This document shows positions 46,620 to 55,932 of a stretch of 64,000 nt of DNA, in pieces. The translations under genes were made by a program, and so were the position numbers. Each line of letters starts with the position of its first letter. Position 1 is the first letter of the stretch. The DNA comes from DATCJA01 sp963734635 (lineage in GTDB: Bacteria > Acidobacteriota > Vicinamibacteria > Vicinamibacterales > UBA2999). The stretch lies in NCBI GenBank assembly GCA_963734635.1, contig CAVTIA010000011.1, positions 62,001 to 126,000 of the forward strand, given 5' to 3'. Under the pieces are notes generated by a model that saw nothing but the letters and a program-made list of their open reading frames with translations, made no database searches and was not told where the DNA came from.

Positions 46620-49124
46620 TTCCAAGACGAGTACGTTGGCCAGTTGCTTGAAGAGATTCGAGCGGCGAAGGGGGACGCCAACCGTCGGCCGCAAGCAGTC
46701 ACGCTATCCGCGCCAACCGGATCTGGCAAGACGGTGATGATGGCCGCCGCGATGGAACGGTTGATCGACGGAGACGATGTCGCGCCGCCCAATCCCGCGG
46801 CCGTCTTCCTGTGGATTACCGACCAGCCGGAACTGAACGAACAGACACGACGGCGCCTCTTGAGCTACTCGACCACGTTTAGCCCAATGCACATCGAAGT
46901 GATCGACACGAATTTCGATCAGATCGCTCTGTCGCCAGGCCGGCTGTACTTTCTGAACACACAAAAACTTGGTAAGGACAAGATCCTGGTCACGCCCTCG
47001 GACAAACGGACCTCACAATCTGGGAGACGTTCAGTCGAACAGCCCAAGAGCGCGGCGCCGACTTCATTGTGATCGTTGACGAGGCGCACCGTGGGATGGA
47101 CCTCGACCCGAAGGCTCAGGGTGAAGCGTTGTCGATCGTCCAGAAATTCATCGTGGGAAGTCCAGGCGAGATCGAAGCCGTGCCGATCATTGTGGGCGTC
47201 ACAGCAACCCCCAAGCGGTTCAACGAACTCCTCGAGCAGACGACGCGCGTGACACGCCGGGTGGCCGTGGCGCCTGACGACGTTCGCGCGTCCGGCCTAA
47301 TCAAGGACGCCGTTCGGTACCACGTTCCATCGGAGAAGCAGCCGGCAGATATCACACTCCTGAGGGAGGCGGCCAAATCGCTACGGCAGTTCGAAAACGA
47401 ATGGGAGAGTTACTGCCGCTCGGCGAATGAGCCATTGATTCGGCCCTTGCTGATTGTTCAAGTTGAAGACGCCACAGCAGGTCGCACGAGTAGGACGGAC
47501 ATCGCAGAGGCGCTCTCGGCGTTGACGGAAGAGCTGATGCCGGTGTCGCCAGACGCGTTCGCCCATTCCTTTCAGGAGGCTGGCGACCTCACGGTCGGTG
47601 GTAGGTCGATCCGGCATATCGCGCCGTCGCAGATCGAAGCCGATCCGAGAGTTCGCGTGGTGTTCTTCAAGACGAGCCTAAATACCGGTTGGGACTGTCC
47701 ACGAGCCGAAGTGATGATGTCATTTCGGCGGGCTGTGGATGCCACGCTGATCGCGCAGTTGGTCGGCCGCATGGTTCGGACGCCGTTGGCGCGACGAATC
47801 GAGGGAAGCGAATCGCTGAACCGCGTGATGCTGTTCCTGCCACATTACAACAAGGCCGGTCTTCAGAGTGTTGTCAAGTATCTGACGTCTGACGATGGCG
47901 TCATGCCGCCGACCGACGTTGAGGATGCTAGCGAGGTGGCCACGCTGAATGCATTACCGGCTTCTGCAGACTTGCTCAAACGTGTCGAGCAATTGCCCAG
48001 TTACACGATCCCTCGCCGCAGGTCCGTTCATGACGTTCACCGCTTGATGCGCCTCGCGCGGTTACTGGAGGATGCTGGCCTGCGTGATGGTGCCAGAGAT
48101 CTCGCTCAGGGGTCGCTTGTCAATGTGCTGCGGAGCGAAGTGAAGGATCGAGAGACCGACGAGGCTTTTCAGCAGGCCCTGTCTGAAGAGGGGAGAATTG
48201 CCGTAGACGTTGTCACCGAGTATCACAAGCAGCGGCGCGACGAGAACACCGTCTACGTGACCGCAAGCGTCGAGAACGTCCGCGACTTGACCGACGCGAT
48301 CGGCCGCCGAATGCGAGAGGGCCTCCATCTGGCGTTCGTTAGAACGCGCGTGGAGTTAGACGGCGTTGGAGTTCAAGACGCGAGGCTTGAACTGGCTGCG
48401 TTGTACCGAGACGGCAGTGCACACGACAAGGTGATGCGACGAGCTAGGGAACTCACGACGGAGTGGTTCGGCGCACTCGCGCCAACGTTCTCGAGTTTGT
48501 CGCCTGCACTCCAGGCCCGGCTCAATGAGATCCGCGCTTCAAGCGCGCAGGCCGAGCGCCAAACAGTCATCATGCCCCCTACGATGACGGTCACGACTGT
48601 AGCGGCGATGAAGGAGTTGGCGATTGGCGGACACCTCTACGTCGACGTGGATGGGTATTTTCCTGGCAAGCTGACGACTTGGGAGATCGCGGTGATTCGT
48701 GAGGAGGAGAAGCGAGCGGGGGCAATGGGCTGGCTTCGTAACCTTCCTCGGAAGCCGTGGTCACTGGCCGTACCGTACCAGTCGCAGGGGAACGTTGCAC
48801 CGCTGTAACCCGGATCTGCTGTTCTTCAGGACGACAAGCGGGGGGATCGTGGTGGATCTCCGAGATCCGCACCTGACGGCATTGGACGACGCGGCTCCCA
48901 AGGCCCAAGGGTTGGCTCATTACGCGGACGAGCACGGTGCTTTGTTTGGACGGATTGAACTGATTCAGGTGAAGGACAAGCAGGTCCAGAGATTGGACCT
49001 GACAAAGCCTGAAGTACGCGAAAAGGTCAAGGCGGTGAACACGAACGATCATCTGCGGCACCTGTACGACCTGCTGGGCGAGTCGCAGCGCACACGGTCG
49101 ATCGTTCCGAGAGTAGAGAGGTAA
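46599..49124 (+). CDS. type III-like restriction helicase (Res), two frameshifts
   Basis: ~841 residues when repaired. GTG 46599 start, then LVLKDFQDEYVGQLLEEIRA, Walker A SAPTGSGKTVMMAAAMERL, WITDQPELNEQTRRR; a missing C near 47015; then IVIVDEAHRGMDLDPKAQ (DEAH), VGVTATPKRFNELL, KTSLNTGWDCPRAEVMMSF and IAQLVGRMVRTPLARR (motif VI). An extra T near 48809 breaks the end: NPDLLFFRTTSGGIVVDLRD, PHLTALDDAAPKAQGLAHYA is a PD..K-like nuclease end. Superfamily 2 translocase with nuclease, as in type III Res subunits. No intact methylase partner is present. Confidence 0.82.
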
Positions 49125-49126
49125 GT

Positions 49127-49643
49127 ATGTCCCTCGCCATCCCAGCCGAAGTGAACCCGACCCTACTCGCGTGGGCACGGGAGCAGAGCGGCTACCCGGC
49201 GGAGATCGTTGCGAAGCGTTTGGGTGTCAAGCTCGATCGGCTGGAAGCCTGGGAGCGCGGTGAGCGCAAGCCAACCGTGCGCCAGACCCAGGAACTGGCC
49301 AAATACTACCATCGTCCGTTCGGCGTCTTCTTCCTTCCGCAACCTCCGTCGATTCCGCCCCTGGCTGCGGAGTACCGCCGGCTGCCTGGCGTGCGTCCCG
49401 GCGTCGAATCACCCGAATTCAGGTTGGCACTCCGCGTGATGTTGCAGCGAAGAGAGCTGGCCATCCAGCTCAACGAGGAGCTTGGATTTACGATTCCGGA
49501 ATTCCGGACAGCCGCCCGCCTTTCCGAAGGCCCAACGGCAGTGGGGCAACGTCTTCGTGAAACGCTAGGCGTTGCCATCGAGCAGCAATTGGGCTGGCGG
49601 GACGAGTGGCAGGCGTGGCGCGAATGGCGTTCGGCCGTCGAAC
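49127..49643 (+). pseudogene. XRE-ImmA/IrrE antitoxin/regulator, 5' part
   Basis: NPTLLAWAREQSGYPAEIVA, KRLGVKLDRLEAWERGERKP is an HTH; the gene then enters the COG2856 region (YHRPFGVFFLPQPPSIPPL, FRLALRVMLQRRELAIQLNE). It is cut after codon GAA by an IS21 element inserted at 49644, with GTCGAAC duplicated. Joining 49643 to 52700 restores EWRSAVE to QAGVMVFQFPKVPLEQ in frame, giving a ~401-residue protein. Confidence 0.85.
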
Positions 49644-49986
49644 TGTCAGCGCTCACCTGAAACCGCGTAAATCTGGACTCTCGTCGACATCACTCCTCGG
49701 TCTGAGTCTCTTCTGAAGTCAGCGGTCATCGAAGAGCCGTGCAGGCGCTCGGCGGCCGTCGCGATCACACCGATGCTCGGAGAGCAGCTGCCGCCGAGCG
49801 CCCCCTCGAAGTGACGGGATTGCTGTAGGCTGACGGGCTTGCGGCGGGTTGAGGTGAAGGCCTGGAGCTGGAAGCTCCAGACCCTCGGTGACCGCCTCGA
49901 TGCTTCGACGGACCGAGCCAGTCGTCTCTCTTGTGCCACGGTTTGACGCGCCGTGTCCAGTCGAAGCGCGCCGCCGCTCCGACGTC

Positions 49987-50390
49987 GTGGACGCGCCGCT
50001 TCGCCAGAAAATCTGTCGCCGCTGCAATCGCCTCTTCGCGATCTGCGCCGTCGTGTGATCGCGGCCACGCGTATTGCTCGCCGGCGTGTCGCACGGCGGC
50101 GCGCCGCGCGTCGGTCCGCGCCGCCCGCCAGCGCCATCGGCGCAGTCCCGAAGGCCGCCTCGATCATCGCGATCACCAGCGCGCGTACCGCGCCCGCGTG
50201 AGGGATCAGACTTCCCAGCGCGCCGGTCGCCGCTCGCCACACTGCCCGCGGACACGACGACGGATCGGGTGCCGACCGCGCCCCTGGCGGGCGCGTTGCG
50301 CTGCATGGTCTGTGGCCGGGAAAGCGCCTGGCTCCTTCCACCGCCCTGGCGGATCCGTCGCGTGTCCCCGGAGACGCGCCATGATCACGC
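49987..50390 (+). pseudogene. IS21 passenger zinc-finger gene, frameshifted
   Basis: From GTG 49987: APLRQKICRRCNRLFAICAV, then an extra base near 50056, then CDRGHAYCSPACRTAARRAS, RSPEGRLDHRDHQRAYRARV. The 'C..C...F..C..CDRGH.YCs..Cr..aRr.S' pattern is a small zinc-binding passenger often found upstream of istA in IS21 elements of GC-rich bacteria. A further shift separates LRCMVCGRESAWLLP, its usual end. Role in transposition unknown. Confidence 0.6.
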
Positions 50391-51881
50391 CCGAGCAGCA
50401 CGCCGAGATTCGCCGGCTCTATTACGGCGAGCACTGGAAGGTCGGCACCATCGCCGCGGCCCTCGGCGTCCACCATGACACCGTCCGCGCGGCGATCGCG
50501 AACGACACGCAGGGCGTGCGGCGTGGCACGTGCCGCGCCACCCAGCTCGATCCGTACCTGCCCTTCATGCGCGACACGCTCGCGCAGTATCCGCGGCTGC
50601 GCGCGACGCGGCTCTTCGAGATGGTGAAGGGCCGCGGCTACACCGGCTCGGTCGTGCAGCTGCGGCGCGCCGTCCGCCTGATCCGCCCGGCGGCGACGGC
50701 GACCGTCTATCGCCGCCTCACCACGCTGGCCGCTGAAGAGGCCCAGGTCGACTGGGGCGCGTTTGGCTCGATTCGGATCGGCCGCGGCGTCCGCCCGCTC
50801 TCCGGCTTTGTGATGGTGCTCTCGTACTCGCGCGCCGTCTTCGCGCTCTTCACCGTCGACCAGACGCTCGAGAGTTTTCTCCGCGGCCATGTCGAGGCCT
50901 TTCAGACGTGGCCGGGCGTCCCGCGGACCCTGGTCTACGACAATTTGCGCAGCGCCGTCCTCGAGCGCGCCGGCACCGCGATTCGCTTTCATCCGCGGCT
51001 GCTCGAGCTCGCCGGCCACTATCACTTCGCGCCGCGGCCGTGTACGCCGGGGCGCGCCAATGAGAAGGGGAAGGTCGAGCGACAGATCCAGTACCTGCGC
51101 CACGCCTTCTTTGCGGCGCGCACGTTTGTCGATGTCGACGATCTGAACGCCCAGTTTCGGCGCTGGCGCGACGAGGTCGCGCATCAGCGTCCGCATCCCG
51201 AGCAGCGCGATCGGACCGTCGCCGACGTCCTGGCGGAGGAGCAGCCGCGGCTCTTGCCGCTGCCCGCGCATCCCTTCGAGACCGACGTGATGCGCACGGT
51301 CGTCTCCGGCAAGACGCCGTACGTGCGCTTCGATCGCAACAGCTACTCGATTCCGCACACGCACGTGCGGCGCCCGCTGACGCTGCTCGCGAGTCCGACC
51401 ACCGTGCGCGTGATCGCCGGCACCGAGGAGATCGCGCGCCATCGCCCGCAGCTACGACACCGGCCAGATGATCGAGCAGGAGGCGCATGTCGCCGGCCTC
51501 GTCGCGGCGACGCGCCAGGCCAATCCGTCGAGTGCGCGCGACCGGCTCCGGCTGGCGGTCCCGCCGGTCGCCACGCTGCTCGAGCGGCTGGCCGCGCGCG
51601 GCGAATCGCTCCGGTCCCACGTCGCGCGTCTCCTCGCCCTGCTCGACGACTACGGCCCGCAGGAACTCGCCGCCGCCATCGACCGCGCGCTCGAGCGCGA
51701 TGCCCTCGGCGCCGGCGCCATCGCGCACATCCTCGAAACCCGCCGGCGGCAGCGCGGCCTGAAGCCGCCGATCCCGATCGCGCTGCCCGATCGCCCCGGC
51801 GTCCGCGATCTCGACGTCACGCCGCATCGCTTGGAGACCTACGATGACCTCACCCGATCCGATCCCGACGACGCTGAGTGA
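50381..51881 (+). CDS. istA: IS21 transposase IstA, +1 frameshift
   Basis: MITPEQHAEIRRLYYGEHWK then VGTIAAALGVHHDTVRAAIA is the HTH. The DDE/rve core is seen in EAQVDWGAFGSI (Asp), FQTWPGVPRTLVYDNLRSAV (Asp) and PGRANEKGKVERQIQYLR (Glu). After IAGTEEIARHR an extra base near 51448 shifts the frame to SYDTGQMIEQEAHVAGLVAA, which runs to the normal end. The shift is not in the position or sense of any known IS21 programmed frameshift. Confidence 0.9.
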
Positions 51882-52631
51882 TCAGCTGCGGCAGCTCGGG
51901 CTCGTCCACACCGCCAGCGAGCTCAATGACTTCATCGCGCGCGCCACGCAGAAGCGCTGGAGTCCCGTCGTGCAGCTCGAACGCCTCGTCCAGGCCGAGC
52001 TCGAGGCCCGCCTGCGGCACCGCGTCGAGCGCCGCCTCCGAGACGCGCGCCTCGGGCCGCTTCAAGCCCATGGCCGATTGGGAATGGGCGTGGCCGAAGG
52101 CGATCCATCGGCCGACCGTCGACCGCGTCCTCACCCTCGACTTTCTCGCGCAGCGCGAGAACGTGATCGTCGTCGCCCCGCACGGCCTCGGCAAGACGAT
52201 GATCGCCAAGAATCTCGTCCACGAGGCGATCCTGGCCGGCCACTCGGCGCGCTTCCTCACCGCCGCCGATCTGATCCTCGATCTCACCCGGCAAGAGACC
52301 GCCCGCGCCCTCCAGCACCGGCTCCGCAGCTATCTCCGCCCCAGCCTCCTCGCGATTGACGAGGTCGGCTATCTCGCCTACGACGCGCACGCCGCCGACC
52401 TCCTCTTCCAAGTCGTCAGCCGGCGCTACGAGCAGAAGTCGATCGTGATCACCACGAACTTACCCGTTCAAGCAATGGGACACCGTCTTTCCGAACGCCG
52501 CGTGCGCCGTCGCCCTGATCGATCGGCTCACGCATCACGCCGAGATCATCTCGATTGACGGGGAGTCCTATCGCAAGCGGGAGGCCGAGCAGGCGCAGAA
52601 GCGGAAGCAGGAGCAGAAGCCGAAGCGGTGA
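51844..52631 (+). CDS. istB: IS21 helper ATPase IstB, two +1 frameshifts
   Basis: Overlaps the istA end by 38 bp, as usual. Frame 1: LSDQLRQLGLVHTASELNDF; an extra base near 52060 leads to RFKPMADWEWAWPKAIHRP, Walker A VVAPHGLGKTMIAKNL, Walker B LLAIDEVGYLAYDAHAAD and SIVITTNLP; another extra base near 52466 leads to FKQWDTVFPNAACAVALIDR, LTHHAEIISIDGESYRKRE and a Lys/Glu tail ending TGA 52629. AAA+ ATPase that loads IstA on target DNA. Confidence 0.9.
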
Positions 52632-52699
52632 TCACGCCGCCGCCCTCGTCGACGTCGGTCCAGATTTACGCGGTTTTACATGAGCGGCGACAGTCGAAC

Positions 52700-53388
52700 A
52701 AGCCGGCGTCATGGTCTTTCAGTTCCCCAAGGTGCCTCTCGAACAGACGCGCGGCGTCTCGGTGCTCGACTTTCCGTTGCCGGCGGTCGGTATCAACAGC
52801 AAGGAGAGTTCTCCTGGGGCACGCATCTACTCTCTCCTCCACGAGCTCGTTCACATCGCCTTGGCGCTAGGCAAGGAGGAAACGGTTGCCTTGCGCGAGC
52901 CTCGGAGCGACACCCAATGGATGGAGGTCGAGCGCTTCGCCGAGGAGGCGTCCAGCGAGGCCATCATTCCGCAGAGTGCTCTGGAGCAGCAGCTCAGGGG
53001 CACAGCGGTAGGGCCTGATGGCTGGGACGTTGCGAGGGTGCGAGCGCTTGCCGCCAGGTTCCGCGTCACGCCGCTTGCGATGGCGACACGGCTGCGCAGC
53101 GCGGGAGCAATGAGCTGGGACGGCTACCGCCAGTGGCGGGCGGACTGGAGCGACTACGTGTCGACGCTCAAGCCGCGCAGAGGCGGGATCGCGTCTCCCG
53201 TTGACAAGACCCTTGGCCGAGCCGGCCGGCCGTTTGTTCAGCTGGTGCTCGAAGCGCTCGACGCGAACCGGATCACTGCTGTCGATGCGAGCCGCTACCT
53301 CGATCTCAGGTTCGACCATATCGAGAAGCTGCGCGGCGAGCTGACCAGCGGCGCCGCCGGCGCGTCCGTTGTGGATGGCGGCGATTGA
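52700..53388 (+). pseudogene. XRE-ImmA/IrrE protein, 3' part
   Basis: Second half of the interrupted gene: QAGVMVFQFPKVPLEQTRGV, then IYSLLHELVHIALALGK with the zinc-peptidase HExxH (HELVH, near residue 219 of the rejoined protein), VERFAEEASSEAIIPQSAL and a winged C-terminal part. ImmA/IrrE proteins cleave repressors. Its stop overlaps the DUF4411 PIN gene's start region, matching known XRE-ImmA + DUF4411 toxin-antitoxin-like pairs. Confidence 0.85.
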
Positions 53389-53875
53389 CCGGCGACCAGC
53401 CCATGTACTCGCTCGACACAAGCATGTTCATGGACTGGCAAGCGAGGTACTACCCGCTCGACGTTTTTCGATCGCTGGAACAGAAGCTCCGACAACTCAT
53501 TGACGCGGGCGAATGCGCAGCTGTGTCCCTCGTGAAGGAGGAAATCGATTCCGTCGGGACTCCAGGATTGCAGGCGTGGGCGAAGGGCGCGGCCGGTCTC
53601 TTCGTTCCCTTGACGACAGAGATTCAGCAAGCTGGCGCGGCGATCGAGGCGATGTATCCCGACCTGCTGGACCCAAAGAGCCCGTACCAGTCCGCGGACG
53701 TGTACGTGATCGCGCTCGCGCAAATCCGAACGGTGTCGTCGTGTCACAAGAGACGTCAGCAGCTGAAAAGCGCAAGCCGCCCAAGGACCACTTCATTCCG
53801 GACGTGTGCCGTGAACTTGGCGTACCGTGCATCAACCTGCTCGGCCTAATGCGGCGCGAACGCTGGGAGTTGTAG
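53385..53875 (+). CDS. DUF4411 PIN-domain toxin-like protein, frameshifted
   Basis: MYSLDTSMFMDWQARYYPLD carries the first PIN Asp, SLVKEEIDSVGTPGLQAWA the mid acidic residues, and SPYQSADVYVIALAQ the late Asp. A lost base near 53729 shifts the frame to NPNGVVVSQETSAAEKRKPP, KDHFIPDVCRELGVPCINLL, the normal end with its acidic/His residues. PIN domains are Mg-dependent RNases. Partner of the ImmA/IrrE gene just upstream. As written the active site is split. Confidence 0.78.
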
Positions 53876-54186
53876 TGGCGTGCAATTGACGGCCGCGCTG
53901 GCAGGAGCGTGTCACCAGGCGGGCGACCCTCGTTGTCGAGTCCGGCACCCAGCTGTCCCGAGGCCCCGGTCCTGGCAATAGCCCCCGTAGAATTAGCGAT
54001 CAGCCGACGGCCAAACTAGCAACCAGCCGTCCACGGCGCTAGCATCGGCAGCGTTGTGGCCCAAAGGACCATGCCTCATGCAACAGGCCGAGGCGCAGTA
54101 CGCCGAGTGGCCACTCGTGGCGTAGTCTTGTCGGACGGCCACAATCGTCGCCGCCGGGGAATGGGAATCGCCTCGCGGAGACAGTC
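53876..54186. other. spacer, no gene seen
   Basis: About 310 bp with no frame of recognisable content on either strand. Confidence 0.35.
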
Positions 54187-54372
54187 ATGACGGAAGGACA
54201 CGAACACGAGGCCATGGTCCTGGATGTGCTGAAGCGGGCGGTGGCCGAAGCGTTGGAGCGCAAGCGTAAGTTGGGTCAGTACGCGGTGGTGTGGCGCGAC
54301 GGCCGTGTTTTGTGCATAGGGCCGGATGCGCCGGCCGCGTCGGGAGCCCCGTCGACCGGGAACGCCAGGTAA
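54187..54372 (+). CDS. small hypothetical protein (61 aa)
   Basis: MTEGHEHEAMVLDVLKRAVA then EALERKRKLGQYAVVWRDGR, VLCIGPDAP: one helix and a beta-hairpin, compact and codon-regular, with GGAGACAGTC before the ATG. No domain recognised; similar short proteins accompany mobile regions of GC-rich bacteria. Confidence 0.5.
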   Translation: MTEGHEHEAMVLDVLKRAVAEALERKRKLGQYAVVWRDGRVLCIGPDAPAASGAPSTGNAR

Positions 54373-54438
54373 CCCGGCGACACCGATCTGCCAAATGTGG
54401 TCGATTCCAGACCCGCGGCGTGGGGAATCCCGCCAAAT

Positions 54439-54457
54439 TCCCGCCAGAATGGCGGGA
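54439..54457. promoter_or_regulatory. perfect hairpin upstream of the DUF4160 operon
   Basis: TCCCGCCA-gaa-TGGCGGGA, 8-bp stem with 3-base loop, with an extra CCCGCCA direct copy just before it. No T-run follows, so an operator or a terminator remnant of the upstream small gene are both possible. Confidence 0.5.
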
Positions 54458-54523
54458 TGCAAAACCGGCTCTCAAGCGCAGGGAGCACGGCCGCAGACGG
54501 CTCATAGGCCGCCCATCTGAACT

Positions 54524-54541
54524 GTTACCTCGTATGGTAAC
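54524..54541. promoter_or_regulatory. palindromic operator candidate
   Basis: GTTACC-tcgtat-GGTAAC, a perfect 6-bp inverted repeat centred ~20 bp before GTG 54553. The position right before a two-gene module whose second product has an HTH domain is the usual place for an autoregulatory toxin-antitoxin operator. Confidence 0.6.
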
Positions 54542-54552
54542 ATCTTACATCG

Positions 54553-54747
54553 GTGGGCAAGTATCGGCGAGGCGGGTACGTCTTCATCACGTGGAAAGGC
54601 GATCACCCGCCACGGCATGTCCACGTGTATCGCGACGGCAAGCTGATCGTGAAGTGGGATTTGGACAACCAGAAAGCGATGAAGGGCGCGGCGACGCGGC
54701 GCATTCTGGAGCTGATCCGCGAGCTGGAAGCTGAGGGCCTGCTGTGA
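54553..54747 (+). CDS. DUF4160 protein
   Basis: 64 residues from GTG 54553. GDHPPRHVHVYRDGKLIVKW is the DUF4160 signature, followed by a helix RRILELIRELEAEGLL. Family members are small, usually encoded next to a DUF2442 or HTH protein, and behave like parts of toxin-antitoxin modules. GTGA overlap with the next gene. Confidence 0.82.
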   Translation: MGKYRRGGYVFITWKGDHPPRHVHVYRDGKLIVKWDLDNQKAMKGAATRRILELIRELEAEGLL

Positions 54748-55211
54748 AGATCCGCTCTGTCAGGCACAACAATCGGAAGAAGGTGTTCGAGGTCGGCACC
54801 TCGACGAAGAAGCTCGTGTTCCCGTTCTCGAAGGCGGCGCCGACACCGACGACCGAAGACCCGGTCACGGAGCTCTCCGTCGACGCAGAGGCTGGCCGGG
54901 AGGCGTTTACCTACGTCCTCCACTCCGGCCGCACCGGCACGGTGCACGTCGAGCAGGTGCTCGAGTACAACCAGGATCCGACCTACCTCCGCGATCTCCT
55001 GTTGTACCGATTGACGCTCGAAGCGCAGAAGCGAGTCGCAGAGAGCCCGCTCTCGAAGCGCGAGATCGTGCGCCGGCTGGGGACGTCGGCGGCGCAGCTG
55101 TATCGTCTGCTCGATCAGACGAACTACCGCAAGTCCGTCGATCAGCTGCTCGCGCTGCTGCAAGTGCTCAACTGTGACGTGGACCTGGTCGTTCGGACGA
55201 AGACCGCCTGA
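54744..55211 (+). CDS. HTH-bearing partner of DUF4160
   Basis: 155 residues from GTG 54744, overlapping the DUF4160 stop. The N-terminal half is a beta-rich DUF2442-like region (RSVRHNNRKKVFEVGTSTKK, FPFSKAAPTP); the C-terminal half is a helix-turn-helix (LSKREIVRRLGTSAAQLYRL, SVDQLLALLQVLNCDVDLVV). Likely antitoxin/repressor binding the palindrome at 54524. Which of the two is toxic is not known. Confidence 0.72.
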   Translation: MKIRSVRHNNRKKVFEVGTSTKKLVFPFSKAAPTPTTEDPVTELSVDAEAGREAFTYVLHSGRTGTVHVEQVLEYNQDPTYLRDLLLYRLTLEAQKRVAESPLSKREIVRRLGTSAAQLYRLLDQTNYRKSVDQLLALLQVLNCDVDLVVRTKTA

Positions 55212-55227
55212 CGCGACACGCCTGAAG

Positions 55228-55242
55228 GCGTGCTCCTTCAAC
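55228..55242 (-). repeat. tRNA-Ser remnant 1
   Basis: GCGTGCTCCTTCAAC matches the D-arm/anticodon-stem part of tRNA-Ser(GGA) exactly and in the same orientation. Just beyond it a CTGTGACGTAACTGTGACGT stretch resembles the integrase 3' end at 55610 and the sequence beside the intact tRNA at 37840. Probably an old att site. Confidence 0.6.
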
Positions 55243-55402
55243 GGCGCGTCGACTGTGACGTAACTGTGACGTGACCCTGTCGATTCCGCGAGATCTACCG
55301 AGGTTTACGGTGATCGACCGCGGTGACGCGATCGCGGTTAAGTGGTTGGCTTCGCAACGGTAATCGAAATCTGCAGCACGCCATCGCAGATCGCCAGAGC
55401 AA

Positions 55403-55521
55403 TTTCCAAGCGTGCTCCTTCATCCGCCTCCGCTCGCGTTTGAGTTCAGCGCGAGCTATAGCGAGATGTCCCGCCGAAGCGGCGAAGCCGCGAAGGCGGA
55501 CAACCACTCGGACATCTCTCC
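55403..55521 (-). repeat. tRNA-Ser 5'-half remnant 2 (att), split by an 80-bp palindrome
   Basis: TTTCCAAGCGTGCTCCTTCA (55403-55422) and ACCACTCGGACATCTCTCC (55503-55521) together match the intact tRNA from its 5' end through the anticodon loop, same orientation. Between them 55423-55502 is a REP-like insert whose ends are TCCGCC and GGCGGA. This is the displaced end expected from integration into tRNA-Ser. Confidence 0.82.
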
Positions 55522-55593
55522 CTTCGACTCGCTTCGCTCGCTCAGGGCGAGCCGTGCTCAGTGAATCAACAGTTTGCCGGAGGGCGGAGGCCC

Positions 55594-55870
55594 GCTCAAC
55601 CGCCGACTGTGACGTGGATTGTGACGTAGCCGCCAAAATCAACAGAGGTTTTGGTGTCTCGCCGTCGCTTGATGTGAGTTTCCGTTGGGAACGGCGTATC
55701 TCATCGAGAGCGTCGAGAGTCTGGCGCTTCGCTTCGATCCGAATGTGCGAGTAATGTTCGAGCATCCTCCTCGACAGGTGACCACTATCGAACTCGATTA
55801 CATGGTCCGGCACGCCCATCTCAGCGAGTTCGCCCGTCGTCAACTCGGATGGCTCAGTCGGGAGCGATTT
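55594..55870 (-). pseudogene. tyrosine integrase, C-terminal remnant
   Basis: ELAEMGVPDHVIE, then SGHLSRRMLEHYSHIRIEAK and RQTLDALDEIRRSQR, the C-terminal box of phage integrases with the HxxR-type His region and the catalytic Tyr (EHYSHI). The upstream catalytic Arg region is lost. It lies beside the tRNA-Ser remnant, as the integrase of an integrated island should. Confidence 0.75.
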
Positions 55871-55932
55871 CTGGCACGCCAGCAGCGGAAGCACGGAGCC
55901 CACGATTGCGATTACCTGACATGTGCCGGCCT

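Larger units (their letters stand above)
49644..52692 (+). mobile_element. IS21-family insertion sequence
   Basis: 3049 bp bounded by a 7-bp target duplication GTCGAAC (49637-49643, 52693-52699). The ends begin 5'-TGTC and share AAACCGCGTAAATCTGGAC in inverted orientation, about 15 bp in from each tip; outer parts (TGTCAGCGCTCA / TGTCGCCGCTCA) match imperfectly. Contains a passenger zinc-finger gene, istA and istB. Larger than most IS21 elements because of the passenger. Each internal gene is frameshifted, so it is probably immobile now unless the indels are errors. Confidence 0.9.

Noticed and set aside
49646..51442. 598-aa minus-strand open frame
   Set aside because: Antisense of the IS21 passenger and istA; repetitive Arg/Ala composition, no domain.
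51440..52470. Programmed frameshifting in istA/istB
   Set aside because: No slippery heptamer at the shifts, and IS21 does not use +1 recoding; ordinary indels are simpler.
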